The position numbers and the translations under genes were made by a program. Of a stretch of DNA of 7,222 nucleotides, positions 1-5,869 are shown piece by piece. This DNA comes from Rhodospirillales bacterium (GTDB lineage Bacteria; Pseudomonadota; Alphaproteobacteria; Rhodospirillales; JASLLV01): positions 1-7,222 of the forward strand of contig JASMAE010000161.1 of NCBI GenBank assembly GCA_030754475.1. The letters are read 5' to 3'. The notes below the pieces were generated by a model. The model ran no database searches, was not told where the DNA came from, and saw nothing but the letters and a program-made list of their open reading frames with translations. Position 1 is the first letter of the stretch. The number at the start of each line of letters is the position of its first letter.

Positions 1-357
1 GTAATCGAGGATCGGGATTTCCTGCATTGCCTCGCCGATGTCCACGTCCAGGCAAATCCGGTCATCGACGATCCTGAGCGTCTTTTCCGCGCCCCGGGGC
101 AGCGGGATTCCCTCGCGGATACAGAACTCGATCATCGCCGATTTTACCACGTCCTCGGGTATGCCCGCCTTACGGGTCTTGCGTGAGGACAATTCGATGA
201 TCTCGAGATCGATCTCGAAACGGTTGTTTCGCCGCGCGGCCAACAGCGCGACGATGTCTCCGGCCGGCAGCCGGCTCTTCTTGGTCCCGGATTGCGCTTG
301 CAGGGCGTCCCTCAACTCGGCGCCGGTGAACTTGAGACGGCGATATTCCGTCGGCAT
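1..357 (-). CDS. Hypothetical protein, 5' part only (runs off left edge)
   Basis: An open frame reads leftwards from ATG at 357-355 for 119 codons with no stop before the window edge, so the C-terminus is missing. A G-rich stretch (GTGGGGG) lies about five bases before the ATG and could serve as a weak ribosome binding site. The peptide starts MPTEYRRLKFTGAELRDALQ, is highly charged and soluble-looking, and alternates predicted helix and strand. There is no signal peptide or membrane segment. A central part reads FEIDLEIIELSSRK and a later part IREGIPLPRGAEKTLRIVDD. The residue pattern (hydrophobic positions alternating with charge) looks like real protein, unlike the Arg/Pro-rich readings of the other frames here. 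I do not recognise the family and assign no function. It is transcribed away from the lyase A gene. Confidence 0.6.
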   Translation of the reverse strand, partial: MPTEYRRLKFTGAELRDALQAQSGTKKSRLPAGDIVALLAARRNNRFEIDLEIIELSSRKTRKAGIPEDVVKSAMIEFCIREGIPLPRGAEKTLRIVDDRICLDVDIGEAMQEIPILDY

Positions 358-444
358 TTTGGCCCCCACTCGTCTCTCGCCATTGCCAAGAGCGGTCCAA
401 TCCTAGCACAGCTTTCGCGACCACGGTCCACCGCCGTCACCGAT

Positions 445-467
445 ACCGCGAAGGGGTTAGTCGCGGT
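445..467. promoter_or_regulatory. Inverted repeat, possible operator
   Basis: ACCGCGA (445-451) and TCGCGGT (461-467) are perfect 7-base inverted arms with a 9-base spacer, about 100 bases before the lyase A start and just before the TTGACG at 475-480. The spacing would suit a dimeric regulator, but short GC-rich dyads also occur by chance. No regulator gene is present in the window. Confidence 0.3.
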
Positions 468-481
468 TTGCGCCTTGACGT

Positions 482-498
482 TCGCGCCATCGGTGCGA
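482..498. promoter_or_regulatory. 17-base near-palindrome, possible operator
   Basis: The sequence TCGCgCCatcGGtGCGA is symmetric around base 490 except for one mismatched pair and the central bases. It starts two bases after the TTGACG box, where a repressor could block transcription of lyase A. Functional assignment is inference. Confidence 0.25.
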
Positions 499-564
499 CC
501 ATGGAAAGCGGAAACGAAGCCACGACGTACGAGGCTCCGTTGATCCCCGACGAGGAGGCGAAGG

Positions 565-1509
565 ATGCCGTACGATCGAACCTACACCCAATCGCCTTGG
601 CGCGGTCAGGTTTACGCGCCAGCGCCGGTAACGCCGTTTACGCTGGCGGGCGAGCTGAATTACGACGCCTACGAGGAGATTCTGAAGTTCCACATCGAGG
701 TCAACCGCTGCGATTCACTGCTCGTTGCCGGCGACAACGGCGAGGGCTACGTGATTGCGGACGACGAGCTCGCACGTATGACCGAGCGGGTGGCCCGCGT
801 GGTGAACGGCCGCTTCCGTTTTTACGTACACGTCAGCCGCATCGCTACCGCTGAGTGCATTCGCCGGGCCGAGATCGCCGCGGCGGCCGGGGCGAGTGGG
901 CTCTGTCTGCAACCCCATTCGTACCTTGCCCACACGACCACGGCCGAGGTCGTCGAGCGGTTCGAGGCCGTGACCAAGGCGGTGCCGCTTCCGATGATGC
1001 TCTACAACTCGCCCCGGCATACGGGCCTCAGCCTGACGCCGGACCAGGTGCGGGCGATCGCCGACGTGGCCCCGGTCGAGATATTCAAGGACGGCGACGG
1101 CGAGATGCAGCACGTCACCGACATGGTGGGCGAGATGGGCGAACGCTTCCCCGTCATCAGTGGGCTCGCGCTGTCGCTGGTTCCGGGTCTGCTGCTCGGT
1201 GCCGGCGGCATGGTCTCGACGGGTCCGGAGCTGTTCGGCGCGGACGCGAAGAAGGTCTTCGACGTTTACGAAATGACGCCCGACGAACGCATGCGTACCC
1301 ATCGCCGCTACGGCGCCGTGATCACGGCGGTTTCTTTCTTCGGCACCTCGCCGTCGGGGATCAAGGCCGGGCTCAACATGCTGGGGCTGCCGGCCGGCGT
1401 CCCGCGCGCGCCGGTGAAGCCGCTCGAGCCGGATGCCGAGGCCCGGCTCAAGAGCCTGCTTCTCGCCAACGGGGTGGGCTTGGCGGAAGGCGCCCGAAAG
1501 GCGTCCTAG
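565..1509 (+). CDS. Dihydrodipicolinate synthase/N-acetylneuraminate lyase family protein (lyase A)
   Basis: Predicted 314-residue cytoplasmic TIM-barrel enzyme of the DHDPS/NAL superfamily, near the family's usual length of about 290-310. These enzymes form a Schiff base between a lysine and a 2-oxo acid to condense or cleave C-C bonds. Visible signatures are PAPVTPF near residue 19, the phosphate/carboxylate-loop equivalent AGDNGEG (55-61), the catalytic tyrosine in LYNSPRHTG (Y147) and the Schiff-base lysine in IFKDGDG (K175). The classical GTTGE loop is altered: the two threonines align with Asp57 and Asn58. The arginine two residues after the proline of the YNVPSRTG motif aligns with His152. 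This makes a true lysine-biosynthesis DapA unlikely and points to a catabolic or otherwise distinct substrate. Start ATG 565 follows AGGAGG (553-558) by six bases. Lyase B in this window is about half identical. Family confident; substrate unknown. Confidence 0.93.
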   Translation: MPYDRTYTQSPWRGQVYAPAPVTPFTLAGELNYDAYEEILKFHIEVNRCDSLLVAGDNGEGYVIADDELARMTERVARVVNGRFRFYVHVSRIATAECIRRAEIAAAAGASGLCLQPHSYLAHTTTAEVVERFEAVTKAVPLPMMLYNSPRHTGLSLTPDQVRAIADVAPVEIFKDGDGEMQHVTDMVGEMGERFPVISGLALSLVPGLLLGAGGMVSTGPELFGADAKKVFDVYEMTPDERMRTHRRYGAVITAVSFFGTSPSGIKAGLNMLGLPAGVPRAPVKPLEPDAEARLKSLLLANGVGLAEGARKAS

Positions 1510-1512
1510 GGT

Positions 1513-1626
1513 ATTATCCCCGTTCGTGGAATCGCATCAGCCCACACCTCCTTCCGGCTTCCCCGATCTTTCGATGCCGTGGGAGGCCGGGTAGGGGTGT
1601 GGGCTGATTCCGCTTAAACGGATAAT
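1513..1626. repeat. 114-nt imperfect palindrome between convergent genes
   Basis: Beginning three bases after the lyase A stop, almost the whole gap to the amidase stop can fold on itself. Paired arms are ATTATCC 1513-1519 with 1620-1626, GGAATC 1528-1533 with 1606-1611, AGCCCACACC 1539-1548 with 1596-1605 (a 13-base perfect repeat if 1536-1538/1606-1608 are used instead), and CCGGCTTCCC 1554-1563 with 1581-1590 (one G-U in RNA). The loop is 1564-1580. It could act as a bidirectional terminator for the two converging genes, but there is no T-run. Its length and layered symmetry also fit a small palindromic repeat element. Confidence 0.7.
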
Positions 1627-1648
1627 GCGCTAGGCCGACGCGCGGGCT

Positions 1649-3037
1649 TTACGCGAACGCGCTCAGATCAGGCGTCGGCGGCGGGCCGAATACGTCTTCG
1701 AGGGTAAGCGCGATCGAGAGCGCCCGGCGGTCCTCGCCGCCCGCGCACATGACTTGCAGGCCGACCGGCATGTCGGACCCGAAGGCGTGGATCGGCGTCG
1801 TCGTTGCGCACAGCCCGAACAGGTTGGCGGTGTGCGCGTTCTGGGCGATCCGCGCGTGGGCGCGCTCGGCGTCGGCGGATTCCAAGAAATACGAGACCGG
1901 CGGCGCCGTGAACGCGGTCGTCGGCGTGATCCAGCCATCGAGCCCGCGAAGGCGCTCGCGCGCGATCTCGCACAGTTGGCGGTGGCGCCACAGAAGGCGG
2001 ATGTATTCGTCGGCCGGGGTGTCGATGCCGCGTTCGGTGCGCTCGAGGGTGAAGGGATCGAGGCGCTCGCGGGTCGCCTCGTACCGATCGCGGCCGTAAT
2101 AGCCGAGGAATTCCGGCGTGATGAAGCCGGGGTAGAACGTGAGCTGCTCCGCGACCTCGGGAATCGAGACGTTGACGATGGTGACACCGGCGTCCTCGAG
2201 GGCCGCGAGCGCACCCGCCGTGCAGAACTCGGTCTCGGCGTCCAGATCGGCGTAGAAGTGCTGCTCCGGCTTGCCAAGCAACAGCCCGCGGGCGGGGTGC
2301 GGCGCCGGCACCGGCGCGTCGGCGAGCGCCGCGCAGACGATCGCAGCATCCGCGGCCGAGCGCGTGAGCGGCCCCAGCGTGTCCAGCGTCGGCGAAAGCG
2401 CGAACACGCCGTCGGTGGGCCACAGCCCCTTGGTGGTCTTCCAGCCGAAGGTCCCGTTGAAGCACGCCGGTTGGCGGACCGAGCCGCCGGTGTCGGAGCC
2501 AATGGCGAAGCCGCAGAGGCCGGCGGCCACGGCGACGCCCGAGCCGCTTGAGGATCCGCCGGGAATCCGATGCGTGGCCGCATCCCACGGGTTCCACGGG
2601 GTGCCGCGTGCCTGGTTGACGCCGTGGCCCGAGCGGGCAAACTCGGCCGTCTTGACCTTGCCGAGGATGACGCAGCCGGCGCGTTTGAGCATGCCGACGA
2701 AGGTGCCCTCGGGACCGATCAGATCTTCGACGTCGACGTTGGACCCGGCGGTGGTCGGCATGCCTTCGACCGCGATCAGGTCCTTGATCGCCACCGGAAC
2801 CCCCATCAGTTGCCCCAGGTCGGTACCGGCCGCGAGCAAGGCGTCGAGCGCCCGGGCCTGGGCCAACGCGCCGTCGCGGGCGACGTGTTCGTAGGCGCCG
2901 AGGCGCCCATCAAGGGCCTCGATGCGCGCGAGGTAAGCGGTCGTGGCAGATTCCGAGCTCGTACGCTGGGTGCGAAACTCGTCCGCGAAACGCGCGATGC
3001 CGCCCACGCCAAGCGGATCGGCAGGAATATTCACCAT
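1649..3037 (-). CDS. Amidase-signature family hydrolase (GatA-like amidase)
   Basis: Predicted 462-residue cytoplasmic hydrolase that cleaves amide bonds by a Ser-cisSer-Lys triad. The full signature is visible: the lysine in PVAIKDLIAVEGMPTTAGS (K85), the cis-serine in GGSSSGSG (S162) and the nucleophile in GSDTGGSVRQPA (S186). The serine-serine spacing is the 24 residues known from fatty acid amide hydrolase. Length is typical. I chose ATG 3037 (MVNIPADPLG) because AAAGGA lies eight bases before it; an in-frame ATG at 3097 would add 20 residues of poor quality (MTGFASRVRPGP). It resembles GatA, but no gatB or gatC is adjacent, so a free-standing amidase acting on a small molecule is likelier. 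It converges on lyase A and diverges from the small ORF at 3185. The product could feed the neighbouring lyases; the substrate is unknown. Confidence 0.93.
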   Translation of the reverse strand: MVNIPADPLGVGGIARFADEFRTQRTSSESATTAYLARIEALDGRLGAYEHVARDGALAQARALDALLAAGTDLGQLMGVPVAIKDLIAVEGMPTTAGSNVDVEDLIGPEGTFVGMLKRAGCVILGKVKTAEFARSGHGVNQARGTPWNPWDAATHRIPGGSSSGSGVAVAAGLCGFAIGSDTGGSVRQPACFNGTFGWKTTKGLWPTDGVFALSPTLDTLGPLTRSAADAAIVCAALADAPVPAPHPARGLLLGKPEQHFYADLDAETEFCTAGALAALEDAGVTIVNVSIPEVAEQLTFYPGFITPEFLGYYGRDRYEATRERLDPFTLERTERGIDTPADEYIRLLWRHRQLCEIARERLRGLDGWITPTTAFTAPPVSYFLESADAERAHARIAQNAHTANLFGLCATTTPIHAFGSDMPVGLQVMCAGGEDRRALSIALTLEDVFGPPPTPDLSAFA

Positions 3038-3068
3038 GACCGTGGTCCTTTGCGGGTGCGAAGGCCCT

Positions 3069-3097
3069 GGTCTAACCCGCGACGCGAAACCGGTCAA
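3069..3097 (-). promoter_or_regulatory. Probable amidase promoter
   Basis: Reading leftwards, TTGACC (3097-3092) and TAGACC (3074-3069) are separated by exactly 17 bases, matching sigma-70 -35/-10 geometry with a good -35 and a moderate -10. Transcription would begin near 3062, giving a leader of about 25 bases before the AAAGGA ribosome binding site and ATG 3037. Confidence 0.4.
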
Positions 3098-3128
3098 ACG
3101 GCATCGCCTCGCCCGCGAAACGGACCGC

Positions 3129-3134
3129 TATACT
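3129..3134 (+). promoter_or_regulatory. Possible -10 box TATACT
   Basis: TATACT matches the sigma-70 -10 consensus at five of six positions in an otherwise GC-rich stretch, about 50 bases before the small ORF at 3185. No clear -35 is found 16-18 bases upstream (GCCTCG at 17). It could drive the small ORF and perhaps the transporter. Confidence 0.3.
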
Positions 3135-3184
3135 GTTCCGACGACGGCGCCCGATTGCGCCTGCGCCACCGCGTGGGAGGGGCG

Positions 3185-3502
3185 ATGCGCGCACGCATCT
3201 TCGGGGCACTCTTGATCGCCTTGGTGACGCTCGCGGCGCTGCCGGCGGCGCTACGGGTGCAGCAGGCCCCCGGCCCCGGAGGCGGCGACGGCGGCCCCTA
3301 CTGCCACCAGGTGCGCGAGACCGAACGCGTCGATGGCGTGACTTTCCGGGCCAAGGACGGGGTGATCCTGGATCGTGCCTGGTTAGAACCACGATGCGGT
3401 TCCAATCCGGCGTGCCAATCCGCTCGATCTCAATGGTGGAGACCAGATTCACGCACGCTGGATCGCGGCCACGCGATTCCCAGCGTGCGCGATCTGGTCT
3501 AG
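3185..3502 (+). CDS. Small putative exported protein, possibly a decayed gene
   Basis: A 105-residue frame starts at ATG 3185 behind a strong GGGAGGGG ribosome binding site (about 3175-3182). The first 25 residues look like a Sec signal peptide: MRAR followed by the hydrophobic stretch IFGALLIALVTLAALPAAL. There is no lipobox cysteine. The next part is Gly/Pro-rich and then reads VDGVTFRAKDGVILDRAWLE, faintly like the start of a staphylococcal-nuclease-like fold (VDGDTF...), although the match is too short to rely on. From about residue 67 the reading becomes low-quality and runs through the long hairpin at 3440-3500. This suggests that the original C-terminus was lost or that a repeat was inserted. 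It may be a real small secreted protein, a pseudogene fragment or a chance frame. Confidence 0.35.
   Translation: MRARIFGALLIALVTLAALPAALRVQQAPGPGGGDGGPYCHQVRETERVDGVTFRAKDGVILDRAWLEPRCGSNPACQSARSQWWRPDSRTLDRGHAIPSVRDLV
3440..3500. repeat. 61-nt long hairpin upstream of the transporter
   Basis: Three stacked stems close on a GCCA loop: AGACCAGAT 3440-3448 with 3492-3500, CGCACGCTGG 3452-3461 with 3480-3489, and ATCGCG 3462-3467 with CGCGAT 3472-3477. This gives 25 base pairs, interrupted only by a 3/2 internal loop and a 2-base bulge. There is no T-run after it, so it is not a classical terminator. It lies 59 bases before the transporter start and overlaps the 3' end of the small ORF. It may be a palindromic repeat element or an RNA structure in the transporter leader. 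Confidence 0.65.
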
Positions 3503-3559
3503 GTTGGGTCGGTCACGGATCGGCCGGCGGCGCACTATGGCCGCTCGAAGGGAGAGACC

Positions 3560-4777
3560 ATGACCGAGGCGACGGCGGGCGAGCAGACGCGCTGGGGCAT
3601 GGTTTCCCTTGCCTTCGCCGCGGGCATGATGGCGGCGGCGCACCTGGGAAAGGTTCCGCCGGTCCTGCCCGTGATCCGCGCCGAGCTCGGGCTCGATCTC
3701 GTGTTCGGCGGTTGGGTGGTCTCGATCTTCGCCGCGACCGCCATGACACTCGGCGTCTTCGCCGGGACCGTGGTCGACGGGCTGGGATACCGGCGGGTGA
3801 TTCTCGTGGGCCTGGCCGCGGTCAGCCTGGGCAGTGCCGCCGGCGGTTTCGCAACAAGCGGCGCCGCGCTACTGGCGAGCCGCTGTCTCGAAGGCCTCGG
3901 GTTCCTGGCGGTTATGGTCGCGGGGCCGGTTCTGATCGCGAATTCGACCGTCGGCGACGAGCGGCGACTGGCGCTCGGGATCTGGGGCGGCAACGTGCCG
4001 GCGGGCGTCGCGGCGATGATGCTGGTCTCGCCGCTGATCGCCGATTGGGTGGGGTGGCGGACACTTTGGTTCGTGGTCGCGGCGGCTTCGCTCGGCTGTC
4101 TGGCGTTCACTGCGGCGGCCACATCGCGTGAGGTCCAGTCCAGCGTTCCCGCCCCCAGGGGCGGAAGCTTCGCTCACAACCTGCGCCTGACACTCACGCG
4201 GCCGGGGCCCTGGCTTCTCACCGTCGCCTTCGGGCTGAATACCGTGATGTGGGTTGGCCTGATCGTCTGGCTTCCGAGCTTCCTGATCGAGGAACGCGGT
4301 CTGGGGGCCGGAGCGGCGGCGGCATTGTCTGCGCTGGTGGTCGCGTTCAGTGTCGCCGGCAACGTGTTGGCGGGCTGGCTTCTGCAACGCGGCTGGGCGC
4401 GCTGGGTCATCATCGCCGTCAACGGCGCAGTGATGGGGCTGGCGGCGCTTGGAATCTTTTCGGAGGCGGTCCCGGACGGCGCGCGTTACGGGCTCTGCAT
4501 TGTTTTCTCCGCGCTCGGCAGCATGGTGCCGGCGGCCGTGCTCGCCGGTGCGTCCGTCCATTCGCCGTCGCCGTCGCAGCTGGGGACCATCAACGGCCTC
4601 GTCATCCAGGGCGCGAACATCGGCGTATTTCTCGGCCCGCCCATCGTCGGCGCCCTGGTCGCCCGGACCGGGGACTGGAGCGCAGGCGTGTGGTTGATGT
4701 TGGTGGCGTCCGTCGCAACCATCGTCGTAGCCCTCGCGATCCGGCGCATCGAGCCGAGCGCGGCGACGGGCGATTAG
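3560..4777 (+). CDS. Major facilitator superfamily permease
   Basis: Predicted 405-residue inner-membrane transporter with a 12-helix MFS pattern in two halves joined by a polar loop around residues 189-212. Helix 1 begins near residue 14. The loop 2-3 motif A is present as GTVVDGLGYRR (69-79), with Asp73 and Arg78-Arg79. Helix 4 carries the RxxxGxG-type motif (R108 to G114), and GWRTLWFV near 165-172 is the usual start of helix 6. Start ATG 3560 follows GGGAGA by five bases. The fold resembles CynX/NimT-like permeases of small anions, but the substrate is not predictable from motifs. It sits between the amidase and lyase B and is probably the uptake (or export) step of this locus. It converges on lyase B with only 27 bases between stop codons. 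Confidence 0.92.
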   Translation: MTEATAGEQTRWGMVSLAFAAGMMAAAHLGKVPPVLPVIRAELGLDLVFGGWVVSIFAATAMTLGVFAGTVVDGLGYRRVILVGLAAVSLGSAAGGFATSGAALLASRCLEGLGFLAVMVAGPVLIANSTVGDERRLALGIWGGNVPAGVAAMMLVSPLIADWVGWRTLWFVVAAASLGCLAFTAAATSREVQSSVPAPRGGSFAHNLRLTLTRPGPWLLTVAFGLNTVMWVGLIVWLPSFLIEERGLGAGAAAALSALVVAFSVAGNVLAGWLLQRGWARWVIIAVNGAVMGLAALGIFSEAVPDGARYGLCIVFSALGSMVPAAVLAGASVHSPSPSQLGTINGLVIQGANIGVFLGPPIVGALVARTGDWSAGVWLMLVASVATIVVALAIRRIEPSAATGD

Positions 4778-4804
4778 GCGCGCGGGACCGGACTCAAGAT
4801 CCGA

Positions 4805-5734
4805 TCAGCCCGTGGGGCGATCGAGGATGCCCCAGTGCGTAAGCTCACGACGAAGCCCCGCTTCGTCGGCTGGCACCAGGGGCTGAACCGGCTCGCGGGG
4901 AACGCCCGCCGGAACGCCAAGCATGGCGAGCGCAGCCTTCATCCCCGCCGGCGGGGATCCGAACCGCGCCACCGCGGCCGCCACGGCACCGTACCGGCGG
5001 ACGATCTCAAGCCGTTCGCCGGGCGTCCTTTCATGAATACCGAGAAGCTCGGGCCGCACGCGAGCGCCGAAGAGTTCGAGCCCCGTCCCGCCGAACCCGC
5101 CCGCATCCAGTAGGAGCGCGGGCACGAGCAGGGCCGGGGGGCCGTAGAGGATCGGGAACCGATCGCCGAATGCGGCGATGGTTTCAAGCGCGGCCTCGAG
5201 ACTGCGTACCCCGTCCGACATGACCGCCACGGGCGCGGCCTCGCAGATGGCCCTCAGCGCGTCCGCGGGAATGGAGAACCCCTGGTGGCCGACGTCGTTG
5301 AAGACGTACATCGGCAACGGGACCGCCTTCGTGACGGCCGCGAATCGATCAACGATCTCGGCGTCGGTCGCCTTGTGGATGTAGGGTTGGCCCATCAGGC
5401 AGATGCCGGTGGCGCCGGCGGTGGCGGCGATTTCGGCCCGCGCGATGCTTTCGCGGTTCGAGGTCCGCGTGACGTGGGCGAAAAATGGGACGCGGCCCGC
5501 CACCACCTTCGCCGCGGTTTCGACGAGACGGCCCAGCTCGGGGGCGCTGATGGCCGAGCCCTCGCCATTGTTTCCGGCGATCACGAAGGAATCGACCGCG
5601 ACGACGTCGAGATAAAACCGCAAGACCTCGGCGAAGGCGTCGAGCATCAGATCGCCGTTCGCGGCGAACGGCGTCACGGGTGCCGGCAGGTGGATCTGGC
5701 CGCGAAAGTCCGAATCGGAGTAGATCTTGTCCAT
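4805..5734 (-). CDS. DHDPS/NAL-family protein lacking the catalytic lysine (protein B, probable pseudoenzyme)
   Basis: A 309-residue TIM-barrel paralogue of lyase A; hand alignment gives roughly half identical residues over about 280 positions with almost no gaps. Shared features include RGQ..PAPVTPF at 11-23, AGNNGEG at 53-59, AVTKAVPLPM at 133-142, TGLELFG and MLGVPAGVPREPV. The key residues differ: the Schiff-base lysine (K175 in A) aligns with Ser173 in VMSDGVRS, and the catalytic tyrosine (Y147 in A) aligns with Phe145 in VFNDVGHQG. The frame is intact, so this is substitution, not breakage. Without lysine, normal Schiff-base aldolase chemistry is not expected. It could be a regulatory or structural partner of A, a binding protein, or a different enzyme. 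ATG 5734 lacks a clear Shine-Dalgarno, but an in-frame TAG lies upstream and the N-terminus aligns with A. Confidence 0.9.
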   Translation of the reverse strand: MDKIYSDSDFRGQIHLPAPVTPFAANGDLMLDAFAEVLRFYLDVVAVDSFVIAGNNGEGSAISAPELGRLVETAAKVVAGRVPFFAHVTRTSNRESIARAEIAATAGATGICLMGQPYIHKATDAEIVDRFAAVTKAVPLPMYVFNDVGHQGFSIPADALRAICEAAPVAVMSDGVRSLEAALETIAAFGDRFPILYGPPALLVPALLLDAGGFGGTGLELFGARVRPELLGIHERTPGERLEIVRRYGAVAAAVARFGSPPAGMKAALAMLGVPAGVPREPVQPLVPADEAGLRRELTHWGILDRPTG

Positions 5735-5869
5735 CGGGATGTCGAGCTGTGGGGACCGAGCACGCGAAAGCTAACCTGGGCCGTCTGTGTCCGTCGAGCC
5801 CCCGTTGGCGGGCGTTGACTTAGGCCCGCCCCGGTTTCACAGTTGGCCACGAACAAGAGGAGACGGGCC
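5735..5869. promoter_or_regulatory. Divergent promoter region between proteins B and C
   Basis: These 135 bases separate oppositely directed genes B (minus) and C (plus), so both promoters should lie here. TTGACT at 5815-5820 is a good -35 for C, but the -10 at 17 bases (CACAGT, 5838-5843) is weak. This arrangement would permit a shared regulator, which is not encoded in the window. Confidence 0.4.
5807..5830. promoter_or_regulatory. Inverted repeat around the -35-like box
   Basis: GGCGGGC (5807-5813) and GCCCGCC (5824-5830) form a perfect 7-base inverted repeat with a 10-base spacer that contains TTGACT. Its position is that expected of an operator controlling gene C, or both genes. The arms are very GC-rich, so chance is not excluded. 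Confidence 0.3.

Larger units (their letters stand above)
358..564. promoter_or_regulatory. Divergent intergenic control region
   Basis: These 207 bases separate the left-edge hypothetical gene (minus) from lyase A (plus), so promoters for both should lie here. On the plus strand TTGACG at 475-480 resembles a -35 box, but no good -10 follows at the usual distance. On the minus strand TAGGAT (405-400) could be a -10 for the hypothetical gene. Two dyad symmetries, listed separately, flank the TTGACG. I see no convincing small gene here. Confidence 0.35.

Noticed and set aside
1513..1626. CRISPR or tRNA-like origin for the large palindrome
   Set aside because: There are no regularly spaced direct repeats and no cloverleaf; it is one nested inverted repeat.
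1663..2640. Long minus-strand frames overlapping the amidase
   Set aside because: They are Arg/Pro/Ser-rich alternative readings of the same strand; the amidase frame carries all motifs.
1649..3037. Amidase as GatA of the tRNA-dependent amidotransferase
   Set aside because: The signature is shared by the whole family, and no gatB or gatC is adjacent.
2570..3184. Plus-strand upstream extension of the small ORF frame opposite the amidase
   Set aside because: It is antisense to a gene with a full catalytic signature and its composition is that of a shadow frame in GC-rich DNA; only the part from 3185 has its own ribosome binding site and signal peptide.
4778..4804. Terminator between the permease and protein B
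   Set aside because: The 27-base gap shows no convincing stem and no T-run on either strand.
5200..5310. Loss of the lysine in B as a frameshift or sequencing error
   Set aside because: The alignment with A stays in register on both sides, and Lys to Ser (TCG) and Tyr to Phe lie in one clean frame; Lys to TCG needs more than one base change.
5843..5869. TTG start extending lyase C by nine residues
   Set aside because: AGAGGAG sits correctly for ATG 5870 and would lie inside the extended coding sequence; the extra residues (TNKRRRA) add no family similarity.
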